64,000 bases of DNA, taken from Acidobacteriota bacterium. Lineage in GTDB: Bacteria; Acidobacteriota; Vicinamibacteria; Vicinamibacterales; UBA2999. Under the pieces are notes generated by a model. The model searched no databases. It was not told where the DNA came from and was given only the letters and a program-made list of their open reading frames with translations. How positions within the stretch are numbered: the first letter of the stretch is position 1; each line of letters opens with the position of its first letter. The translations under genes were made by a program, and so were the position numbers. The stretch is taken from contig JACPCS010000110.1 in the NCBI GenBank assembly GCA_016184455.1, forward strand, positions 25,951-89,950, read 5' to 3'. Shown here piece by piece: positions 40,666 to 48,877 of the stretch.

Positions 40666-40683
40666 GCAGGAGGAGTGAGAACC

Positions 40684-41130
40684 ATGACTATCGTGAAAGT
40701 CGATCCATTCCGCGAGCTGGTCGCGATGCAAGACCGCATCGCCCGGCTCTTCGGCGACGAGTACCTCCGCGACGAGGACACGGGGGTCCGCGGGAGCTGG
40801 ACGCCGGCGGTCGACATCTTCGAGACCGAGAGCCACGATCTGGTGCTGAAGGCCGAACTGCCGGGCCTCAACCGTGAGGACATCGAGGTGGTGGTGGAGA
40901 ACAGCACCCTCGTGCTGAAGGGCTCGAAGAAGTTCGAAGCCGACGTCAAAGAGGAGAACTACCGGCGCATCGAGCGGAGCTACGGCACGTTCCATCGTTC
41001 GTTCACGTTGCCGAACACGGTGGACGCATCGAAGGTGAGCGCCGAGTTCAAGAACGGCGTGCTCACGGTCAGGCTGCCGTTCAAGGAAGAGGCTCGGCCG
41101 CGGACTATCAACGTGGACGTGGCTGCGTAA
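40684..41130 (+). CDS. Hsp20/alpha-crystallin small heat-shock protein
   Basis: 148 residues from ATG 40684, with AGGAGG upstream. [22 protein letters not shown] starts the alpha-crystallin domain (about 40-135), followed by [30 protein letters not shown] and [16 protein letters not shown]. Complete, unlike the remnant at 17113. Located between the dnaK and groEL remnants, just before groES. Confidence 0.93.
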   Translation: MTIVKVDPFRELVAMQDRIARLFGDEYLRDEDTGVRGSWTPAVDIFETESHDLVLKAELPGLNREDIEVVVENSTLVLKGSKKFEADVKEENYRRIERSYGTFHRSFTLPNTVDASKVSAEFKNGVLTVRLPFKEEARPRTINVDVAA

Positions 41131-41176
41131 CAGCGCGGCCTTCGTACGCTCAATCATGGTAAGGAGGTCACCCAGT

Positions 41177-41488
41177 ATGAAGATGCGTCCATTGCGCGAT
41201 CGCATTCTGGTCGAGCGCATCGAGGAGCACGAACAGAAGGGGGGCGGGATCATCATTCCCGACACCGCGAAGGAGAAACCGCAGCAGGGCCGCGTCGTCG
41301 CGGTCGGCAAGGGCCGCGTCAACGACAAGGGCGACGTGCTCCCGCTCGACGTGAAGGAAGGCGACGCGGTGCTCTTTGGCAAGTACGCCGGAACGGAAAT
41401 CACGATCGACGGCAAGGAGTACCTGATCGTCCGCGAGGACGAGGTGCTCGGGATTCTCGAAGGCGTGCGCGAGCTCGCCGCCGTCTAG
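41177..41488 (+). CDS. groES: Co-chaperonin GroES
   Basis: 103 residues; AAGGAGG at 41161 supports ATG 41177 (a second ATG follows two codons later). [20 protein letters not shown], the mobile-loop [47 protein letters not shown] and [15 protein letters not shown] are typical. It should be followed by groEL, but only the first codons of groEL remain. Confidence 0.96.
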   Translation: MKMRPLRDRILVERIEEHEQKGGGIIIPDTAKEKPQQGRVVAVGKGRVNDKGDVLPLDVKEGDAVLFGKYAGTEITIDGKEYLIVREDEVLGILEGVRELAAV

Positions 41489-41510
41489 GCCTTGGTGATT
41501 CGTGATTAGC

Positions 41511-41568
41511 GATGTGTGATTGTGGTTCCACGTTCAAATTACAAATCCCAAATCACAAATCGCAAATG
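41511..41568. repeat. Word-repeat hairpin before the groEL remnant (word CAAATCAC)
   Basis: Left side about 41495-41525 (GTGATTCGTGATTAGCGATG) and right side about 41542-41568 (variants of CAAATCCC, CAAATCAC, CAAATCGC) pair imperfectly. Markedly AT-rich compared with surroundings. The right arm ends just before the Shine-Dalgarno (AAAGGAG) and the groEL ATG. Confidence 0.6.
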
Positions 41569-41580
41569 AGGAAAGGAGCC

Positions 41581-41691
41581 ATGGCACAGCAGATCATCTA
41601 CAGATCCGGGATCCGGGATCCGGGATCCGATGGGATCCCGGTTCGGCCGGATCCCGGATCCCCGATCCCGGATCCCGGGATTCAGTGCTAG
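41581..41691 (+). pseudogene. groEL: groEL remnant (first 7 codons) fused to GATCCCGG repeats
   Basis: A good Shine-Dalgarno (GAAAGGAG) and ATGGCACAGCAGATCATCTA give MAQQIIY, the start of GroEL (MAQQIIYSEDSR...). After codon 7 the sequence becomes an array of GATCCGG/GATCCCGG words and the frame ends after 36 codons. Nothing else of the about 540-codon gene is found in the window. The position after groES is where groEL is expected. Confidence 0.7.
41602..41683. repeat. GATCCCGG word array, palindromic
   Basis: About ten variants of GATCCGG/GATCCCGG, first in one and then in the other orientation around GATGGGATCCC and TTCGGCCGG, so the block can fold into a long hairpin. It replaces the body of groEL and ends 20 bases before the next start codon. 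Confidence 0.65.
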
Positions 41692-41702
41692 TCTGTCGGT
41701 CT

Positions 41703-41972
41703 ATGGCCTCCGAGGACGTCCTGGTTCCTCCCGGGGAAGCGGACGTACCACCTCCGCCGCGGGAGAAAGCCCCGCCCATCGAAAGCCGGTTCCTCTTCGT
41801 CGACGTGGCGGCCATGCGTGCCAAGCAGCTGCGCCGCGGCGCGCGGGTCCGGCTGGACGAGGATGGCGCAGAACCCCCGCGCGTCCAGGCGCACAAGGCC
41901 GAGCGCGTCGCCATGGAAGAGGTGCGCCGCGGACTCGTTCAGTACGACGTGCCGAAGACGAGCGAGCCGTAG
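41703..41972 (+). CDS. Small protein resembling RNA polymerase omega subunit
   Basis: 89 residues from ATG 41703. After a Pro-rich N-terminus the core reads SRFLFVDVAAMRAKQLRRGA, then VQAHKAERVAMEEVRRGLV. The pattern 'S-R-F-x-x-V-x-x-A-x-x-R-A-K-Q-L-x-x-G-A ... K-x-x-x-x-A-x-x-E-V-x-x-G-x-V' is that of short omega (RpoZ) subunits, including the Ala-Lys/Arg-Gln-Leu segment. Omega helps assemble RNA polymerase. The call is tentative, as these proteins are short. Follows the groEL remnant. Confidence 0.5.
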   Translation: MASEDVLVPPGEADVPPPPREKAPPIESRFLFVDVAAMRAKQLRRGARVRLDEDGAEPPRVQAHKAERVAMEEVRRGLVQYDVPKTSEP

Positions 41973-41986
41973 CCGCCAATCCCTGC

Positions 41987-41992
41987 TATTCT
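41987..41992 (+). promoter_or_regulatory. -10 hexamer TATTCT, leaderless start
   Basis: TATTCT six bases before the surE ATG, without a Shine-Dalgarno sequence. Confidence 0.4.
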
Positions 41993-41998
41993 CGGCCC

Positions 41999-42850
41999 AT
42001 GCACAGGCTGCGCACGCTGCTCGTCCTGCTGGTCGCGATCTGGCTGCTCGCGCCGATCGAGGCGCAGCAGTTCCGCACGGTCCCGCCGTACCGCATTCTG
42101 GTCACCAACGACGACGGTGTGCACGAACGCGCGCTGGCGGCGGTCGCGCAGGCACTGCAGGCGATCGGCACTCCGATTGTCGTCGCGCCCATGGACAACC
42201 AGACCGGCAAGGGGCAGTCGATCGTCACGACCGAGCCGGTGCTGCGCCACGACCTGAAGCTTCCCAACGGGCTGCCGGCCATCGGCCTGACGACGACCCC
42301 GGCGAGCACGGTCAACATCGCCATCAGCAACATCGTGATGCCGCGTCCCGACCTGGTCGTGTCGGGCGTGAATACCCAATACAACCTTGGCCTGTCGACC
42401 CAGGTCGCCGGTACGGTCGGGGCCGCGCGGGAGGCCGCCCGGCACGGCATCCCCGCCATTGCCGCCTCGATGTCGGGTGCGGCCTATCCGCGCGACCTGG
42501 TGTATGCCGCCGAGGAGGTGGTGTGGGTCGCGCGCCGGGTGAAGCAGTACGGCCTGCCGCCGAATACGTTCCTGAATGTCAATATTCCACCGCTCCCACC
42601 GGGTGGGTACAAGGGCTACATGATCACGCGGCAGGGACAGACGCGAACCGGTACCGAGCGCTTCGTGGAGATGAAGCACCCGTCTGGCCGGACGATCTAC
42701 TGGAGCACCTACGACGAGCAGAAGAGCCCGCAGCAACCGGAAGGCACCGACTTCTGGGCGGTGGAGAACGGATGGGTCTCGGTGACGCCGATGAAGATTG
42801 ACGAGACCGACCCGTCGCAGTTCGACACGCTGAAACAGATCTTCAAATAG
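41999..42850 (+). CDS. Exported SurE-like 5'/3'-nucleotidase
   Basis: 283 residues. A signal peptide ([22 protein letters not shown]) sets it apart from cytoplasmic SurE. The SurE fold shows [21 protein letters not shown] (metal-binding DD), [20 protein letters not shown], and [31 protein letters not shown] (metal-binding Asn and the Gly-rich segment). It should remove phosphate from nucleotides in the periplasm or outside. Ends 8 bases into the convergent gatA gene. Confidence 0.87.
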   Translation: MHRLRTLLVLLVAIWLLAPIEAQQFRTVPPYRILVTNDDGVHERALAAVAQALQAIGTPIVVAPMDNQTGKGQSIVTTEPVLRHDLKLPNGLPAIGLTTTPASTVNIAISNIVMPRPDLVVSGVNTQYNLGLSTQVAGTVGAAREAARHGIPAIAASMSGAAYPRDLVYAAEEVVWVARRVKQYGLPPNTFLNVNIPPLPPGGYKGYMITRQGQTRTGTERFVEMKHPSGRTIYWSTYDEQKSPQQPEGTDFWAVENGWVSVTPMKIDETDPSQFDTLKQIFK

Positions 42851-44303
42851 CCGGCGTGCGTCGGTGCCAGTCGGTGAGGCGCTCGAACGCATCGGCAATC
42901 CGCAACAGCATGGCTTCGTCGAACATCCGGCCGGTGAGCTGCAGGCCAACCGGAAGCTGACCGTCGGCAAACCCGCACGGCACGCTGATGGCCGGCAGTC
43001 CTGCCAGGTTCGCGCTCACCGTGAAGACGTCAGCCAGGTACATCTGCAGGGGGTCGGCGGTCTTTTCGCCGAGCGTGAACGGCGGAATCGGGCTCGTCGG
43101 CATCGCAACGACGTCGACGGCCTCGAACGCCCGCTGGTAGTCGCTCCTGAGCAGCGTCCGCACCTGCTGCGCCTTCAGATAAAACGCGTCGTAGTAGCCG
43201 GCGCTCAGCACGTACGTGCCGAGCATGATGCGCCGTTTGACCTCCGCGCCGAAGCCCTCGTCCCTGGTTCGGGCGTACATGTCGCGCACGGTGCCGTCAG
43301 AGGCGCGCGGCGAGCGGTAGCCGTAGCGCACGCCGTCGTAGCGCGCGAGATTCGAGCTCGCCTCGGCCGTGGCGATCAGGTAGTAGACGGGAATCGCGTA
43401 CTTCGCGTGCGGCAGCTCGATGTCGACGAGCGCCGCGCCTGCGGCGCGCAGCGTCTCGAGCGCGGCGTCAAAGGCGCGGCCGACGCCCGCATCGACTCCT
43501 TCGGCGACGAACGCGCCCGGGACGCCGATGCGCACGCCGGCGACGCCGTCGCCGAGCGCGGCGACGAAATCGGGGACGGGTTCGCGCGAGGAGGTGGCGT
43601 CTGCCGGGTCGGCGCCGGCCATGACCGTGAGCGCCAGCGCGGCGTCGGCCGCGGTGCGCGCGATCGGGCCAATCTGGTCGAGCGACGACGCGAATGCGAG
43701 CAGCCCGTAGCGTGAGACGCGGCCGTAGGTCGGCTTGAGCCCCACGACCCCGCAGAACGCCGCCGGCTGCCGGATGGATCCGCCGGTATCGGATCCGAGT
43801 GCCAGCGGGACGCAGCCGGCCGCGACCGCCGCTGCGGAGCCGCCGCTCGATCCTCCGGGCGTGCGGTCCGTCGCCCAGGGATTGCCGACCGGCCCGAACG
43901 CGGAATTCTCGTTCGACGACCCCATCGCGAACTCGTCGCAGTTGGTCTTGCCGACGATGACCGCGCCGGCCGCCTCGAGGCGCGCGACCGCCGTGGCGTC
44001 GTACGGCGGCACGAAGCGCTCGAGGATGCGCGAGGACGCCGTCGTGCGCATCCCGCGCACGCACAGGTTGTCCTTGAGCGCGACCGGCACGCCGGCGAGC
44101 GGCCCGAGCGCCTCCCCGGCAGTGCGGCGGCGGTCGATCGCTCGCGCGCGCGCGCGCGCGCGGTCGCGGTCGACGAGGTTGAAGGCGTTGAGCGATGGAT
44201 TGACCGCGTCGATGCGCCGGAGGACCTCGCCGCACACGTCCACCGCCGACACGCGGCCGGCGGCGATCTCGTCGCGGAGGGCGCGGGCGCTCGAGGGCAG
44301 CAT
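42843..44303 (-). CDS. gatA: Glutamyl/aspartyl-tRNA amidotransferase subunit A
   Basis: 486 residues, the glutaminase subunit of GatCAB. The amidase Ser-cisSer-Lys triad is visible as K77 (VALKDNL), S152 (PGGSSGGSA) and S176 ([16 protein letters not shown]). [26 protein letters not shown] and [16 protein letters not shown] are further GatA marks. Its ATG overlaps the gatC stop (TGATG). gatB is not in this window. Confidence 0.96.
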   Translation of the reverse strand: MLPSSARALRDEIAAGRVSAVDVCGEVLRRIDAVNPSLNAFNLVDRDRARARARAIDRRRTAGEALGPLAGVPVALKDNLCVRGMRTTASSRILERFVPPYDATAVARLEAAGAVIVGKTNCDEFAMGSSNENSAFGPVGNPWATDRTPGGSSGGSAAAVAAGCVPLALGSDTGGSIRQPAAFCGVVGLKPTYGRVSRYGLLAFASSLDQIGPIARTAADAALALTVMAGADPADATSSREPVPDFVAALGDGVAGVRIGVPGAFVAEGVDAGVGRAFDAALETLRAAGAALVDIELPHAKYAIPVYYLIATAEASSNLARYDGVRYGYRSPRASDGTVRDMYARTRDEGFGAEVKRRIMLGTYVLSAGYYDAFYLKAQQVRTLLRSDYQRAFEAVDVVAMPTSPIPPFTLGEKTADPLQMYLADVFTVSANLAGLPAISVPCGFADGQLPVGLQLTGRMFDEAMLLRIADAFERLTDWHRRTPAI

Positions 44304-44599
44304 CAGGCGATGACGCGCGGAACCCGGAAGAGCCCCGCCCCCGGGGCGGCATCGGGCGCGTTGGCGAGCGCCTCGTCGCGCGGCAGCGACCCGCGCGGGT
44401 CGTCCTCGCGTTCGGTGCGCTCGGCGAGCACGTGCGCCGTCGCCGGGACACCGCTCGTGTCGACCGCCTGTACCTGCTCGGCGTACGCGAGGACGTCGGC
44501 GAGCTGCCGTGTGAAGAGCTCCTTTTCCTCGGCGGTCAACTCGAGGTGCGCGAGCGCGGCAATGCGTTCGACGTCGGCGATGGTCAGGCGGGCGGCCAT
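44303..44599 (-). CDS. gatC: Glutamyl/aspartyl-tRNA amidotransferase subunit C
   Basis: 98 residues from ATG 44599 ([20 protein letters not shown]). [23 protein letters not shown] is the standard GatC helix and FRVPRVI the standard end. It wraps around GatA and GatB to stabilise them. The first gene of gatCA, divergent from the Memo-type gene. Confidence 0.95.
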   Translation of the reverse strand: MAARLTIADVERIAALAHLELTAEEKELFTRQLADVLAYAEQVQAVDTSGVPATAHVLAERTEREDDPRGSLPRDEALANAPDAAPGAGLFRVPRVIA

Positions 44600-44632
44600 G
44601 GATGCGATGCTATCATCACAAACCCCAGGGCC

Positions 44633-45457
44633 ATGCGCGAGGTCAGACCGTCGGCTGTCGCGGGCAGCTGGTATCCCGGCAGCGGGGCGCGGCTTGCGGA
44701 AGCCGTCGACGCGCATCTTGCTGCCGCCGCTGTGCCCTCCCGCTCCTGTCCGCGCGCGATTGTCGCGCCGCACGCGGGTCTCATGTACTCGGGTCCGGTG
44801 GCGGCCTATGCGTATGCGACGGTGCGGCCGTGCGCCTACGGGGCCGCCGTCCTCGTCGGGCCGTCGCATTTCGTCGGCTTCGACGGCGTCTCGATCTGGG
44901 CGCGCGGCGGCTGGGACACGCCGTTGGGTCTGGTGCCGGTTGCCGAGGAGCTCGCAGCCGCGATCGCCGCGGCGTGCGACGAGATCGTGGAGTATCCGAC
45001 CGCGCATGGACGCGAGCATTCGCTCGAGATGCAGCTGCCGTTCCTCGGGCGGCTGCTCCCGGGAGTGCCGATCGTGCCGCTCGTCATGGGCTATCAGCGG
45101 CGCGAGACGGCGCTGGCGCTGGGCGACGCGCTCGCCCGTACGGTGGCGTCACGGACTGGCGATCCGGTGCTGCTCGTCGCGAGCAGCGATCTGTCGCATT
45201 ACGAGGATGCGGCGGTGGCGGCGCGCCTCGATTCGGTCGTGCTCCGCCACGTCGAGGCGCTCGATGCCGAAGGTTTGATGGACGCGCTCGAGCGCGAGCC
45301 GCGGCATGCCTGCGGCGGCGGACCGATGGTCTCGGTGCTGCGCGCGGCGGCGCAGCTCGGGTGCACCCGCGCACGCGTGCTGCGGTATGCGGATTCCGGC
45401 GACGTATCGGGGGACAAGTCCTCGGTCGTCGGCTACATGGCGGCAGCCATCTGGTGA
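44633..45457 (+). CDS. amrB: AmmeMemoRadiSam system protein B (Memo family)
   Basis: 274 residues from ATG 44633. MREVRPSAVAGSWYPG, RAIVAPHAGLMYSGPVAAYAY, VLVGPSHF, EHSLEMQLPFLGRLLP, LLVASSDLSHYED and ACGGGPMVSVLRAA are the Memo-family segments, with the His residues (PHAG, PSHF, EHSLE) that form its metal site. The family is related to class III extradiol dioxygenases and occurs with AMMECR1 and a radical-SAM protein; the joint reaction is not established. TATCAT at 44611 may be its -10. Confidence 0.92.
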   Translation: MREVRPSAVAGSWYPGSGARLAEAVDAHLAAAAVPSRSCPRAIVAPHAGLMYSGPVAAYAYATVRPCAYGAAVLVGPSHFVGFDGVSIWARGGWDTPLGLVPVAEELAAAIAAACDEIVEYPTAHGREHSLEMQLPFLGRLLPGVPIVPLVMGYQRRETALALGDALARTVASRTGDPVLLVASSDLSHYEDAAVAARLDSVVLRHVEALDAEGLMDALEREPRHACGGGPMVSVLRAAAQLGCTRARVLRYADSGDVSGDKSSVVGYMAAAIW

Positions 45458-45472
45458 GACAATCAACGCCCG

Positions 45473-45541
45473 ACTCCCAAGTCCCAACTCCCAAGGACGA
45501 TGGCTGTGGTTTGGGAGTTGGAAGTTGGATCTTGGAAGTTG
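45473..45541. repeat. Word-repeat hairpin before amrA (word CCCAACTC)
   Basis: Left arm 45473-45495 (variants of CTCCCAAGTCCCAACTCCCA) pairs with right arm 45511-45541 with about four mismatches or G-U pairs over 21 bases. The right arm ends two bases before the ATG of the AMMECR1-type gene, so it covers its ribosome binding site. Shares its word with the hairpin at 59064-59164. Confidence 0.72.
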
Positions 45542-45543
45542 AC

Positions 45544-46113
45544 ATGATTGGGTTGGACGATCAGCGCCGGCTGCTCGCGCTGGCGCGGCGCGCTCTCGAG
45601 GCGCGCGTGCGGCGGCAGCCGGTGCCGGCGCCGGAACGCGGCGGCGTCCTCGAGGCGCGTGCGAGCGCCTTCGTGACCATTCACAACCGCGGCGAGCTGC
45701 GCGGCTGCCTCGGCCGGCTCGAACCCCACGCGTCGCTCGCTGAGACCGTGGCGCAGTTGGCCGCGTCGGTCGCCGACTCGGATCCGCGGTTCGATCCGGT
45801 CTCGCTGCTCGAACTGCCCGACATCGACATCGAGATCTCCGTCCTGACGCCGGAGCGCGAGATTCGCGCGCTCGACGAGATCGAGCTGGGACGCCACGGC
45901 GTGATCGTCGAGCAGTGGAGCCGGCGCGGGCTTCTGCTCCCGCAGGTGGCGACGGAGCAGCAATGGGACCGCGAGACGTTCGTCTCGCACGCGTGTCTCA
46001 AAGCCGGGCTGCCGCGCGACGGGTGGCGGCGCGGCGTCCAGGTGCTCGTCTTCGAGGCGCAGGTCTTCGGCGAGCGCGACCTGGCCGGCGCGGTCTCGCC
46101 TCAGCCGCTGTGA
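45544..46113 (+). CDS. amrA: AmmeMemoRadiSam system protein A (AMMECR1 family)
   Basis: 189 residues from ATG 45544. Family signature RGELRGCLGRLEPHASLAETVAQLAASVADSDPRF (conserved LRGCxG), DIDIEISVLTPEREI, GRHGVIVEQWSRRGLLLPQVATEQQWD and FVSHACLKAGLP. Separated from amrB only by the word-repeat hairpin; the radical-SAM member of the trio is not in the window. Confidence 0.93.
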   Translation: MIGLDDQRRLLALARRALEARVRRQPVPAPERGGVLEARASAFVTIHNRGELRGCLGRLEPHASLAETVAQLAASVADSDPRFDPVSLLELPDIDIEISVLTPEREIRALDEIELGRHGVIVEQWSRRGLLLPQVATEQQWDRETFVSHACLKAGLPRDGWRRGVQVLVFEAQVFGERDLAGAVSPQPL

Positions 46114-46114
46114 G

Positions 46115-47020
46115 CTACCGCACGGCCGTCATCGGACCGCACGACGTCGCGGCCGACGACGACGCGCCGTTCACGATCGCCGCCAGGCGGGTGGCGATGT
46201 GCGCGTAGCCGGTGTCGTTCGGGTGAAAGCCGTCGGATGCCAACGACCCGGGGCTGTACATCATCGGGTCGCACATCAGGTCGAGCACGACGATGCCGCT
46301 GCCCGCCTGCCGGTTGGCCTCGCGGGAGAAGGCGACGGCAATCGTTTGCAGCACCCGCCGGTGCTCCAGCGGATACCGCGCGGCGTAGGGAAACGCCGCG
46401 AGGTTCGGCACGTTGAGGATGATGATGAAGGCGCTCGGTGCGCGGCTGCGCACGCCGCGGACGAGACGGTCGTAATCGGCGCCGAACGCGCGCGCCTGCG
46501 CGTCGATGAAGCCCGTGATATCGGTCCCGGCGGCGCCGTCCAGCATCGCGTCGCCGACCGCGTTGACATCGTTGGCCCCGCCCGAGATGGTGACGAGCGT
46601 CGAGTCGCGCGGGACGAACGGCATCTCACGCTCGACGAAATTGCCGGTAACCTCGCGTCCGTGCTGCCGCGCGAGCGTTTCGATCGCGGGACTGAGGACC
46701 GCGGCGGGAATGCCGAGGTTCATCAGCGTCACCTCACGCGAGCCGCGCAGCTGCCGTGCCAGCGTCGGCACGTATCCAGTGCCGTTGTCGCAGGCCAGGA
46801 ACGGCGCACAGCTGACGCTGGCGCCGACGCCGTTGGCGTCGCTGGCGCCGAGAGCCGTATAGCTGATCGGGGCGTCGGCCGCAGGCGGGGTGATCGTCGA
46901 CGGGGCGGTCGGCGACTTGGTCTTGTCGAGCAGCTCGCAGCCGGCGATTACAATGCCGAGCAGGAACAGACCCAAACTGTACGCGAGCCGCCCGCCGGGG
47001 TGCATTGATACGTTCTTCAT
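46115..47020 (-). CDS. SGNH/GDSL-type hydrolase lipoprotein
   Basis: 301 residues from ATG 47020. Lipoprotein signal ending IVIAGC. SGNH fold: block I YTALGASDANGVGAS (nucleophile Ser in GASD, where GDSL enzymes have GDS), block II-like LMNLGIPAAVL (Gly), block III SGGANDVNAV (Asn), block V SDGFHPNDTGYAHIA (Asp and His). An esterase or lipase of the cell envelope; substrate unknown. Divergent from the next gene with only 17 bases between start codons. Confidence 0.85.
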   Translation of the reverse strand: MKNVSMHPGGRLAYSLGLFLLGIVIAGCELLDKTKSPTAPSTITPPAADAPISYTALGASDANGVGASVSCAPFLACDNGTGYVPTLARQLRGSREVTLMNLGIPAAVLSPAIETLARQHGREVTGNFVEREMPFVPRDSTLVTISGGANDVNAVGDAMLDGAAGTDITGFIDAQARAFGADYDRLVRGVRSRAPSAFIIILNVPNLAAFPYAARYPLEHRRVLQTIAVAFSREANRQAGSGIVVLDLMCDPMMYSPGSLASDGFHPNDTGYAHIATRLAAIVNGASSSAATSCGPMTAVR

Positions 47021-47037
47021 ACTAACGCCCATCTCAA

Positions 47038-47970
47038 GTGGACAACCTCTGTCATACGCTCGTCGGCGCCGCCTGCGGCGAGGCAGGACTCAAACGGCGT
47101 ACCCGCTACGGCGCGGCCGCGCTGATGGTGGCCGCCAACCTGCCCGACGTCGATGTGCTGGTGTTGGCGACCGAGGCCCCGGCGGTCGCGTTCCGCCGCG
47201 GATGGACCCACGGTCCGCTCGCGCAGGCCCTGCTGCCGGTTGTGTTGACCGGCGTCCTGATGGCCGTCGATCGGCTCCGGCGCCCCCGCGGGGACACGCC
47301 GGCCTTCGACGCGAGGTGGACGCTCCTGCTCGGCTATATCGGCGTCCTCTCGCACGTCGCGCTGGACCTGCTCAACCCGTACGGCCTGCGGCTGTTCGCG
47401 CCGTTCGACTGGCGGTGGCTCTATGGCGACGTGCTGTTCATTCTCGACCCGTGGCTGTGGCTCATCCTCGGCGGAGGCGTCTGGTTTGCGCGGCGGCGCC
47501 GCGGTCCGCTGCTCGCGCAGCACGCGCTGGCGCTCGCCGTCGTCTACATCCTGTCGATGACGCTGAACGCGCGCGCGGCGCGGGCGGTGGTGCTCGACGA
47601 GTGGCGGCGCACGCGCGGCGGCAACCCGGTGGCCCTCATGGTCGGCCCCGTGCCCGTCACGCCGTTCCGAAAGCAGGTCGTCATCGACAGCGGACTCGGG
47701 TACGAAACGGGCACCTTCGAGTGGTTTCCGACGCGGCTCACGTTGGATCCGGCCGTGGTACCCGAGAACGACGACGACCCGCGCGTCGCGCGTGCGCGCC
47801 GGGCGCCGAACGTGCGCGGATTTCTCGCCTGGGCGCGATTTCCGTATTGGACGCTCGAGCCGGTGCCTGGCGGCACGCGCGTGACCGTCGGCGATATGCG
47901 CTTCACCGGTCAGACGCCGGCGCGGTTCAACGCGTCGACGGTGGTCCCGGAGGCGCCCCATTCGCGCTGA
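47038..47970 (+). CDS. Inner-membrane metal-dependent hydrolase (YdjM/DUF457 type)
   Basis: 310 residues from GTG 47038. MDNLCHTLVGAACGEAGLKRRTRYGAAALMVAANLPDVDVL contains the conserved His and DxD of the YbcI/YdjM group; WTHGPLAQALLPVVLTGVL and YIGVLSHVALDLLNPYGLRLFAPF supply further His/Asp residues within helices. At least five transmembrane helices, then a C-terminal soluble part with RFPYWTLEPVPGGTRVTVGDMRF. Reaction unknown; related proteins may act on membrane lipids. Confidence 0.8.
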   Translation: MDNLCHTLVGAACGEAGLKRRTRYGAAALMVAANLPDVDVLVLATEAPAVAFRRGWTHGPLAQALLPVVLTGVLMAVDRLRRPRGDTPAFDARWTLLLGYIGVLSHVALDLLNPYGLRLFAPFDWRWLYGDVLFILDPWLWLILGGGVWFARRRRGPLLAQHALALAVVYILSMTLNARAARAVVLDEWRRTRGGNPVALMVGPVPVTPFRKQVVIDSGLGYETGTFEWFPTRLTLDPAVVPENDDDPRVARARRAPNVRGFLAWARFPYWTLEPVPGGTRVTVGDMRFTGQTPARFNASTVVPEAPHSR

Positions 47971-47980
47971 CGCCGTCGAG

Positions 47981-48859
47981 TCAGCTCCCCCGGAGCCGTC
48001 GGAGAGTGGCCAGGTTCTGCACGTCGTACGGATCCGTCTCAATCGTGCCCGGCTTTGTCGTCCGCTCCGATTTCTCCGTCTCGATGAGCATCGGCAGGCC
48101 TGCAAAACGGCGGTCGTGCAGGATGCGCCGGAACGGCTCCTCGCCCAGGCAGCCGCGGCCGATGTGCTCGTGCCGATCCACGCGGCTGCCGCACGGCTTC
48201 TTCGAGTCGTTCGCGTGGAACACCTTCAGCCGGTCGAGTCCCACGAGACGGCCGAACGCCGCGAACGTCTCGCGGTAGCCGCGCTCGGTCGTGATGTCGT
48301 AGCCGGATGCGATCAGGTGGCAGGTGTCCAGGCAGACGCCGACGCGGGCCGCCCCCCGGAGGTGGCCGATGATCGCGGCCAGGTGCTCGAACCGGTGTCC
48401 CACGGTCCGCCCCTGGCCTGCAGTGTGCTCCAGAATGACCATCGTCGGGCGGCGCGGCCGGGCCTTGAAGGCCTGCCGGATCGCGTCCGCAATCAACCGC
48501 AGCGCGTCCTCGTCGCTGCCCGCGGTGCAGGTGCCCGGATGAACGACGACCCCGAGCAGGCCGAGCGCATCGGCGCGGTCGAGCTCGTCGACGAACGCTG
48601 CAATCGACTGCTCTCTGAGCGCCGGGAAGGTCGTGGCGAGATTGATCAGATAGCTGGCATGTGAGACGACCGGCCGGATGCCGGTCTCCTCGATCCGGCG
48701 GCGGAACGCGTTCACTTCCGCCGGCTCGAGCGGCTTGCCGCGCCACCGACTGGCGTTCTTGGTGAAGATCTGCAGTGCCTCGCAGCCGTGCGCCACCGCG
48801 CGGTCGACCGCCTTCGAGACGCCGCCGGCAATCGACATGTGCGCGCCGATGCGAAGCAT
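47981..48859 (-). CDS. nfo: Endonuclease IV
   Basis: 292 residues; AP endonuclease with three zinc ions in a TIM barrel. MLRIGAHMSIAGGVSKAVDR, ALQIFTKNASRW, SHASYLINLAT, GVVVHPGTCTAG, MVILEHTAGQGRTVGHRFEHL, VGVCLDTCHLIASGYD, FHANDSKKPCGSRVDRHEHIGRG and MLIETEKSE cover all metal ligands. Convergent with the membrane hydrolase and divergent from the nucleotidase gene. Confidence 0.96.
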   Translation of the reverse strand: MLRIGAHMSIAGGVSKAVDRAVAHGCEALQIFTKNASRWRGKPLEPAEVNAFRRRIEETGIRPVVSHASYLINLATTFPALREQSIAAFVDELDRADALGLLGVVVHPGTCTAGSDEDALRLIADAIRQAFKARPRRPTMVILEHTAGQGRTVGHRFEHLAAIIGHLRGAARVGVCLDTCHLIASGYDITTERGYRETFAAFGRLVGLDRLKVFHANDSKKPCGSRVDRHEHIGRGCLGEEPFRRILHDRRFAGLPMLIETEKSERTTKPGTIETDPYDVQNLATLRRLRGS

Positions 48860-48863
48860 CCTT

Positions 48864-48869
48864 TATCAT
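48864..48869 (+). promoter_or_regulatory. -10 hexamer TATCAT, leaderless start
   Basis: TATCAT eight bases before the GTG at 48878 in the 18-base divergent gap; no Shine-Dalgarno sequence. Confidence 0.4.
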
Positions 48870-48877
48870 TCTCGATC

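Noticed and set aside
41495..41690. CRISPR array
   Set aside because: The repeated words are 7-9 bases, inverted as well as direct, with no unique spacers and no cas genes.
41520..41702. Extension of the omega-like gene upstream to a TTG at 41520
   Set aside because: It would translate the word-repeat blocks and overlap the groEL remnant; ATG 41703 begins the recognisable protein.
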